This document shows, one piece after another, positions 60,129 to 64,000 of a DNA stretch of 64,000 nt. The notes beneath the pieces are model-generated. The model was not told the origin of the DNA. It worked only from the letters and a program-made list of their open reading frames with translations, and searched no databases. How positions within the stretch are numbered: position 1 is the first letter of the stretch; each line of letters begins with the position of its first letter. Position numbers and translations under genes: made by a program. Origin of the DNA: Paraburkholderia sp. (GTDB taxonomy: Bacteria; Pseudomonadota; Gammaproteobacteria; Burkholderiales; Burkholderiaceae); the NCBI RefSeq assembly GCF_004298475.1, contig NZ_SCRP01000002.1, forward strand, positions 248,001 to 312,000. The letters run 5' to 3'.

Positions 60129-61586
60129 TCATTGCCCCGTCAGATATTTGCTGTAGCGCGCGAGCGGTCCCGACATGTTGCCGCCCGGCTGCCCGTTCGG
60201 CTGCGTGAAGGTCTGCGGCCCGATCTGGACACCGGGCGCGGCGGTGGGCGCAGCAAACGCCGACGGTGCACCGGAATTCGCCGACAGGCTGCTCTTCATG
60301 AACTGCGCGAACGTGGTGCCTTTCGCGATCTGCACGCCGCCGACATTCGCGTCGTATTTCGCCGGGCCCATCCAGCCGAATGTGCCGGCCCATGACGACG
60401 AGCCATCGCTGATGCGCGCGGCGCGCAGCGATGCATTGCGCATCGAACCGAGGAACTGCACGATCTGGTCGGGATTCGCGTTCTTCGCAGGAAGCCCCTG
60501 CTCGAGCACCTTGCGATCAGCGTCCGAGAGGCCGGCCTGCCCGTAGCCAGAGACGCCCTTCATGATCGACTGGTACTCGTTGCGCAGCGAACTGACGTTG
60601 TCCTGCGAGCCCCAGATGTTCTGCCAGAAGTTGCGCACGTCCTCGGGCTTGCCCGACACCCACTGGCCGTTCTGGTTGAGCGTCGCGACGTTCGACAGCA
60701 GCGTGCCGACGCGGTCCGCCATCTGCCCGTGCTGCACGCTGTCGAGCGCGCCGGACGTGACGATGTTCCGCGTGTTCTCGTCCATGTTCGGTGCCGTCTG
60801 CGTGTAATTGAGGTCACGCAACTTGAGCTGCAGATCGGCGAGGAACTTGTTCTGGTCGAGCTGGAAGGTCGCTGCGCGGTTCTGGATCACGCTCTGGAGA
60901 TCCTGCGCCTGCGCGTTGGTCAGGCCGACGCTCGCGAGCGCCTGCGCGGGCGCGTATTGGGCCGCTGCGATCGTCGACGGCATCATGGCGCCCTGACCGA
61001 AATGGAACATGAAGTCCTGCGGACCTTGAGCCGCAGCAGCGGTGCCGTAAAGCTGGGCGAGCGCCGCCTTCGGATTGCTCTCGATCGTGGAAAGCATCTG
61101 CTTTGCGCCGGCGAGATCCTGCTGCATCTGCGGATCCTTCTCGTATCCCGGCGTGTTCGTGATCGCGTCAATATGCTGCTGTACGAGATTGGTCGCGAGG
61201 TCGCCGCGCCCGTTTTGCAGGGACGAAACGATCGGCGCGATGAAGTCGAGCTTCTGCTGCCGCTGTTGCTCGTTGAAGCCATTCCATGCGCCCTGGACCT
61301 GCTGGGCCCACTCTGGATTCGACATGGCCATCTGCACCGCGCCCTGCGGCGTCGGGTTCTGGCTGAACTGCTGCCACTGCTGCTGGAAGTTCTGCTGCCG
61401 CTGCGCAGCCAATGAGCGCAGCAGCGCGCTTTGCTGCACGTCCTGTGCCTGCGCGTTGAGCAGCCCCGTCTGCGCCTGCGTGTTTTGTAGCGCCGCGGCC
61501 TTCTGGAATGCTCCGATCGGATCGGCTTGAATCTGAAGGCCGGTGTAGTTCACCGGCTGCGGCGGCATCGCCATGATGTCGGACAT
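60129..61586 (-). CDS. Probable phage DNA-ejection protein, Gln-rich
   Basis: The 485-residue protein starts MSDIMAMPPQPVNYTGLQIQ (AAGGAG upstream). It is Gln/Ala-rich and helical (QNTQAQTGLLNAQAQDVQQS, QQRQQKLDFIAPIVSSLQN) with an SLSAN...PLARYSKYLTGQ end. It lacks an enzyme motif. Its position and composition resemble injected proteins of P22 (gp20 type), but this is inference from context. Confidence 0.6.
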   Translation of the reverse strand: MSDIMAMPPQPVNYTGLQIQADPIGAFQKAAALQNTQAQTGLLNAQAQDVQQSALLRSLAAQRQQNFQQQWQQFSQNPTPQGAVQMAMSNPEWAQQVQGAWNGFNEQQRQQKLDFIAPIVSSLQNGRGDLATNLVQQHIDAITNTPGYEKDPQMQQDLAGAKQMLSTIESNPKAALAQLYGTAAAAQGPQDFMFHFGQGAMMPSTIAAAQYAPAQALASVGLTNAQAQDLQSVIQNRAATFQLDQNKFLADLQLKLRDLNYTQTAPNMDENTRNIVTSGALDSVQHGQMADRVGTLLSNVATLNQNGQWVSGKPEDVRNFWQNIWGSQDNVSSLRNEYQSIMKGVSGYGQAGLSDADRKVLEQGLPAKNANPDQIVQFLGSMRNASLRAARISDGSSSWAGTFGWMGPAKYDANVGGVQIAKGTTFAQFMKSSLSANSGAPSAFAAPTAAPGVQIGPQTFTQPNGQPGGNMSGPLARYSKYLTGQ

Positions 61587-61596
61587 GGTTCGCTCC

Positions 61597-62478
61597 TTAC
61601 CTGAGGTTCATTCCGGCGCCCACGCCATACAGGCCGGCTGGCGATGAGCTGCCAATGCCGGCGGCATTCAGATAGGCAGGCAATGCGAATTGATACGATC
61701 CGGATGGCGATGGATTCAGATAGTTGCCAAGTGCCGACGTGAGGTTGTTGATGCCTCCCGTGATCGCGTTCGAGGTGCCGAGAATGCCGCCAGCCTGCGC
61801 GGCGCCCTGCTGCCCGATCAGGCTTGTGATGTTGTTGCCGGTCGTCATCGCAGCCTGCCCCGTTCCAGCGGCCGCGTTCTCGCCGAGATTGACGAGGTTG
61901 CCTTGCTGCGTGACTGCATTTCCAAGGGCCGACAACAGGCCGCCCTGTCCGTTGAGCGAGGTACCGAGGTTGCCGATCTGCGTCTGCATGACGTTCGATA
62001 GCACCTGGCCCGGTAGATAGCCGAGCGATGCAATCGTGTTGCCGCCGCGTAGGCCGCCCGTAGCGCTCGCATTCGCGAGGATTGATTGCTGACCGAGCTG
62101 CATCGAGGTCGTATAGAGCGGATTGGACGTCAGGCCATTGATCGCCGACTGTTGTGCGCCCGAACCGTTCGCACCGGTCAGACTGTTGAGCTGTGAGAGG
62201 ACGCCACGGTAGCCGCCGAGGCCGCCCTGATAGTCGCTCATCGCGCCGTTATAGCCGGTGAGCGCGCCCGTACCGGCATCGACGTAGGGCTTCAGCAGAT
62301 CCCGAATCTTGTTGAATTCGTAGTTCTGCTCTTGGACGCCAGCCTGCGCCGCACCAGCCTGCGTATCGGCGGCAGATTGCGCGGCATTGCCGCCAATCAC
62401 TGCGCCCGCAACGCTGCCAGCCGCCGCAAGTCCGCCCCCGATCAGCGCAGCAGTACCCGCAGAAATTCCGAAGGCCAT
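61597..62478 (-). CDS. Probable phage DNA-transfer protein (P22 gp7-like)
   Basis: The 293-residue protein has a glycine-rich hydrophobic start (ALIGGGLAAAGSVAGAVIGG) and the stretch QEQNYEFNKIRDLLKPYVDAG typical of phage gp7-like DNA-transfer proteins, then Gly/Asn/Gln-rich sequence. In P22, gp7 is ejected into the cell envelope to help DNA entry. GAGG precedes the start. It lies 10 bases before the next ejection gene. Confidence 0.68.
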   Translation of the reverse strand: MAFGISAGTAALIGGGLAAAGSVAGAVIGGNAAQSAADTQAGAAQAGVQEQNYEFNKIRDLLKPYVDAGTGALTGYNGAMSDYQGGLGGYRGVLSQLNSLTGANGSGAQQSAINGLTSNPLYTTSMQLGQQSILANASATGGLRGGNTIASLGYLPGQVLSNVMQTQIGNLGTSLNGQGGLLSALGNAVTQQGNLVNLGENAAAGTGQAAMTTGNNITSLIGQQGAAQAGGILGTSNAITGGINNLTSALGNYLNPSPSGSYQFALPAYLNAAGIGSSSPAGLYGVGAGMNLR

Positions 62479-62480
62479 GA

Positions 62481-62978
62481 TTAGTCCTCGATACGGTTAG
62501 CGATTAATTGCTTGTTCTCGCTGCCGCCGAGCAGCTCGCAGGCCTTCGATTCAGTCAACAGTTCAACCAGCTTTTCCGGATCGGTTTCATCCGTCGGAAA
62601 GAAGTTGGTCCATACCGAGTCCTCAAGCGCATAGGCGGCATTCTTCTGCCCGGGCATAACCGTCAACATGTGCGGTGCCGCGATTTCGACGATTCCGTTA
62701 TCCGTTACCAGTTTCAGACGCCCAGCGGACAACACTGCAAGGTTCTGCGTCTTATGAATCGCGCCAGTAATCACGGTGCCTTTCGGGATCGTTATCTCGC
62801 GCGCGGCCATGCCGGGCGCGAAATACCAGCGCGCCGGACAATCGGTTTGCGGAAGCTTCTGGAGTTCGCGCTCGAGCGCGTCGACGCGCGCCCGCATCGG
62901 CGGTAGCGCGCGGCCGGTGAAGCTCGAGGCGGGAGAGTAGTCGGGATGCATGTGCGTCGAGTCGGTCGGTTGCGACAT
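62481..62978 (-). CDS. Hypothetical phage protein with a possible cupin-like core
   Basis: The 165-residue protein, from the ATG at 62978 (MSQPTDSTHMHPDYSPAS), could also start 9 codons later. A short helix (RARVDALERELQKLP) precedes a beta-rich segment (REITIPKGTVITGAIHKTQNLAVLSAGRLKLV) that resembles a single-domain cupin. Its stop is 2 bases before the gp7-like gene start. No function assigned. Confidence 0.65.
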   Translation of the reverse strand: MSQPTDSTHMHPDYSPASSFTGRALPPMRARVDALERELQKLPQTDCPARWYFAPGMAAREITIPKGTVITGAIHKTQNLAVLSAGRLKLVTDNGIVEIAAPHMLTVMPGQKNAAYALEDSVWTNFFPTDETDPEKLVELLTESKACELLGGSENKQLIANRIED

Positions 62979-63084
62979 GCGGATGCATGCCGACATGAAA
63001 CTGACTCGCGTCGCACTGCCTATAGGAAATTGCCCGATACGCGGCTACGGACAACAATTTGTTGCGTCGAACACTACATCAATC

Positions 63085-63108
63085 GGCGTTTAATTTCAAG
63101 GAAACGCC
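63085..63108 (-). terminator. Small hairpin between phage genes
   Basis: GGCGTTT / AAACGCC stem (7 bp) with a 10-base loop in the AT-richer 153-base gap between the genes at 62978 and 63132. It may be a terminator or a regulatory leader. Confidence 0.35.
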
Positions 63109-63131
63109 ATTTAAAGCATTCAGTTATCGCG

Positions 63132-63461
63132 TCACGATGCGACGGCCCCGGAAACTGTCAGAGTCGCGCCGTTCGTGCTCGCATAGAGCGACATGCCGGA
63201 GGTCAGCTTCTGGTTGATCGCGTTGATCAGCGGCAGCGCGGCGCCCGGCGGGACCGACACGCGGTCGATGTGCGTCGCATCGGCGGCGCTCGTGCCGATG
63301 TACAGGTCGACGACCGCATTGCTCGCCGCACCCACTGGGTTCCATGCACTTGCCGCGGTAATCGATACCTGCGAGCCATTCGGCACGGCCCCATAAACGG
63401 CGGCCGCACTTGCCGCATTGACTACCTGACAGAGCTGCGCCCAGTTCATTTGCGTCGGCAT
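63132..63461 (-). CDS. Small hypothetical phage structural protein
   Basis: The 109-residue protein starts MPTQMNWAQLCQVVNAASAA, with AGGAG overlapping the preceding stop. It is rich in Ala, Ser, Thr and Val and beta-prone (VVDLYIGTSAADATHIDRVSV), as in minor capsid or decoration proteins. No family is recognised. Confidence 0.6.
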   Translation of the reverse strand: MPTQMNWAQLCQVVNAASAAAVYGAVPNGSQVSITAASAWNPVGAASNAVVDLYIGTSAADATHIDRVSVPPGAALPLINAINQKLTSGMSLYASTNGATLTVSGAVAS

Positions 63462-63470
63462 GATGTTCTC

Positions 63471-64000
63471 CTATAGACCGGGTCGGGCCTTGATGTAGCC
63501 GTCCGCCGTCATGGTTGAGGTGGTGAAGGTCGCCTGCGCGACGAGGTACACAGTTGCGGCGCTCGCGAGCACGATGCGCGTGAGCGGGACCGGCACGTCG
63601 TAAGAGCCGCCCGTGATCGCCTCCTGAAACTTCGTCTGCGTGTCGGGCGTACCGAGCGCTCCGGATGACGTCGAAACGCCGCCCGCGATCTGCTGCACGA
63701 CCGTCGTGGCGGCCGCATTGAAAACGATAGAGCCGGATAGGTCCCACGTGCCGGCGGCCAGCTGGATGCTCGCGACGTTTGCAGCGGTGCCCGAGGTGAG
63801 CGACGTGCCGGTCGTAGAGGCTTGCTGGAACGCGACGAGCGGCTGCTGCTTCAGGTAGTTGCCGGGCGCCTGTCCGATATTGCTCGCGATCTCCAGACGA
63901 GCGAGAACGCCGCCCTGTGCCGATGTGGCCGGAACCGGAACCGACGACTGCGCCGCGAGCATCGCGAGCAGGCCAGCAGGGATGCCCTGCGCCGGCGCCT
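63471..64000 (-). CDS. Phage structural protein, C-terminal part (partial)
   Basis: The frame continues to the window edge (upstream residues APAQGIPAGLLA...), so the visible 175 residues are the C-terminal part. It is beta-rich with repeated Thr/Ser/Val (LAAGTWDLSGSIVFNAAATTVV, TSSGALGTPDTQTKFQ), like head or tail fibre-associated proteins. An ATG at 63962 could also be the true start, but the frame reads through it. Confidence 0.6.
   Translation of the reverse strand, partial: APAQGIPAGLLAMLAAQSSVPVPATSAQGGVLARLEIASNIGQAPGNYLKQQPLVAFQQASTTGTSLTSGTAANVASIQLAAGTWDLSGSIVFNAAATTVVQQIAGGVSTSSGALGTPDTQTKFQEAITGGSYDVPVPLTRIVLASAATVYLVAQATFTTSTMTADGYIKARPGL

Larger units (their letters stand above)
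50961..64000. mobile_element. Prophage (left part), podovirus-like
   Basis: From the integrase to the right edge, the genes are phage genes on the minus strand, except the integrase and an HNH gene. Transcription goes from structural and DNA-ejection genes (right) to tailspike and lysis (left). The P22-like tailspike head-binding region and ejection proteins, with no long-tail genes seen, suggest a short tail. The right end is outside the window. Confidence 0.85.

Overview
The window is about 64 kb of high-GC DNA from a betaproteobacterial chromosome, most likely a Burkholderiaceae member of the Paraburkholderia/Caballeronia/Burkholderia group. The assignment rests on gene order and protein character: pyrG-kdsA-eno-ftsB, lolC-lolD-tatD-comEC, recJ-prfB-lysS, a full isc operon, a phasin beside the pyruvate dehydrogenase cluster, and a dihydrolipoyl dehydrogenase with its own lipoyl domain. 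No sequence search was run.

The first 50.5 kb is ordinary core chromosome. It opens with the 3' end of hslO and a small Gly/Tyr-rich lipoprotein. Then come a minus-strand block (ftsB, eno, kdsA, pyrG, an alpha/beta hydrolase, comEC, tatD, lolD, lolC) and a plus-strand block (a conserved protein, recJ, frameshifted prfB, lysS, a glycine-zipper protein). The Fe-S assembly operon iscR-iscS-iscU-iscA-hscB-hscA-fdx-iscX runs on the minus strand. Its iscR promoter lies inside two tandem IscR type-1-like sites, and a strong hairpin terminator lies between iscA and hscB. Next are a tyrosine phosphatase, a lactate-utilisation pair lutA-lutB (no lutC in the window) with a divergent IclR regulator, a D-Ala-D-Ala endopeptidase, the phasin phaP with a doubled operator-like motif, and aceE-aceF-lpdA. 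Divergent from aceE is a FixL/FixJ-like two-component pair. Then follow folD, oligopeptidase A, SOS-controlled dinB with an in-frame 12-bp repeat tail, a broken Asp/Glu racemase, the initiator tRNA-fMet with a perfect sigma-70 promoter and terminator, and a divergent PadR/nitronate monooxygenase pair around a large palindrome.

From about 50.9 kb to the end the window enters a prophage. A tyrosine integrase on the plus strand, with a repeat-rich promoter, faces a long minus-strand late operon. In the order of transcription (right to left) this has head/tail accessory proteins, two or three probable DNA-ejection proteins (one very large, with an N-terminal lytic transglycosylase-like region), a tailspike with a P22-like head-binding region, a small protein, a holin-like peptide, a GH108 endolysin and a 3-TM holin-like protein. 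A small HNH endonuclease gene sits antisense among the ejection genes. The layout suggests a short-tailed (podovirus-like) temperate phage. Its packaging, capsid, replication and immunity genes, if present, lie beyond the right edge.

I found no clearly undescribed system. The best candidates for new observations are the NADP-repeat tail on DNA polymerase IV, the twin palindromic operator around the phaP promoter, the PadR palindrome, the 13-bp tandem repeats upstream of lutB, the terminator splitting the isc operon, and the integrase promoter repeats.
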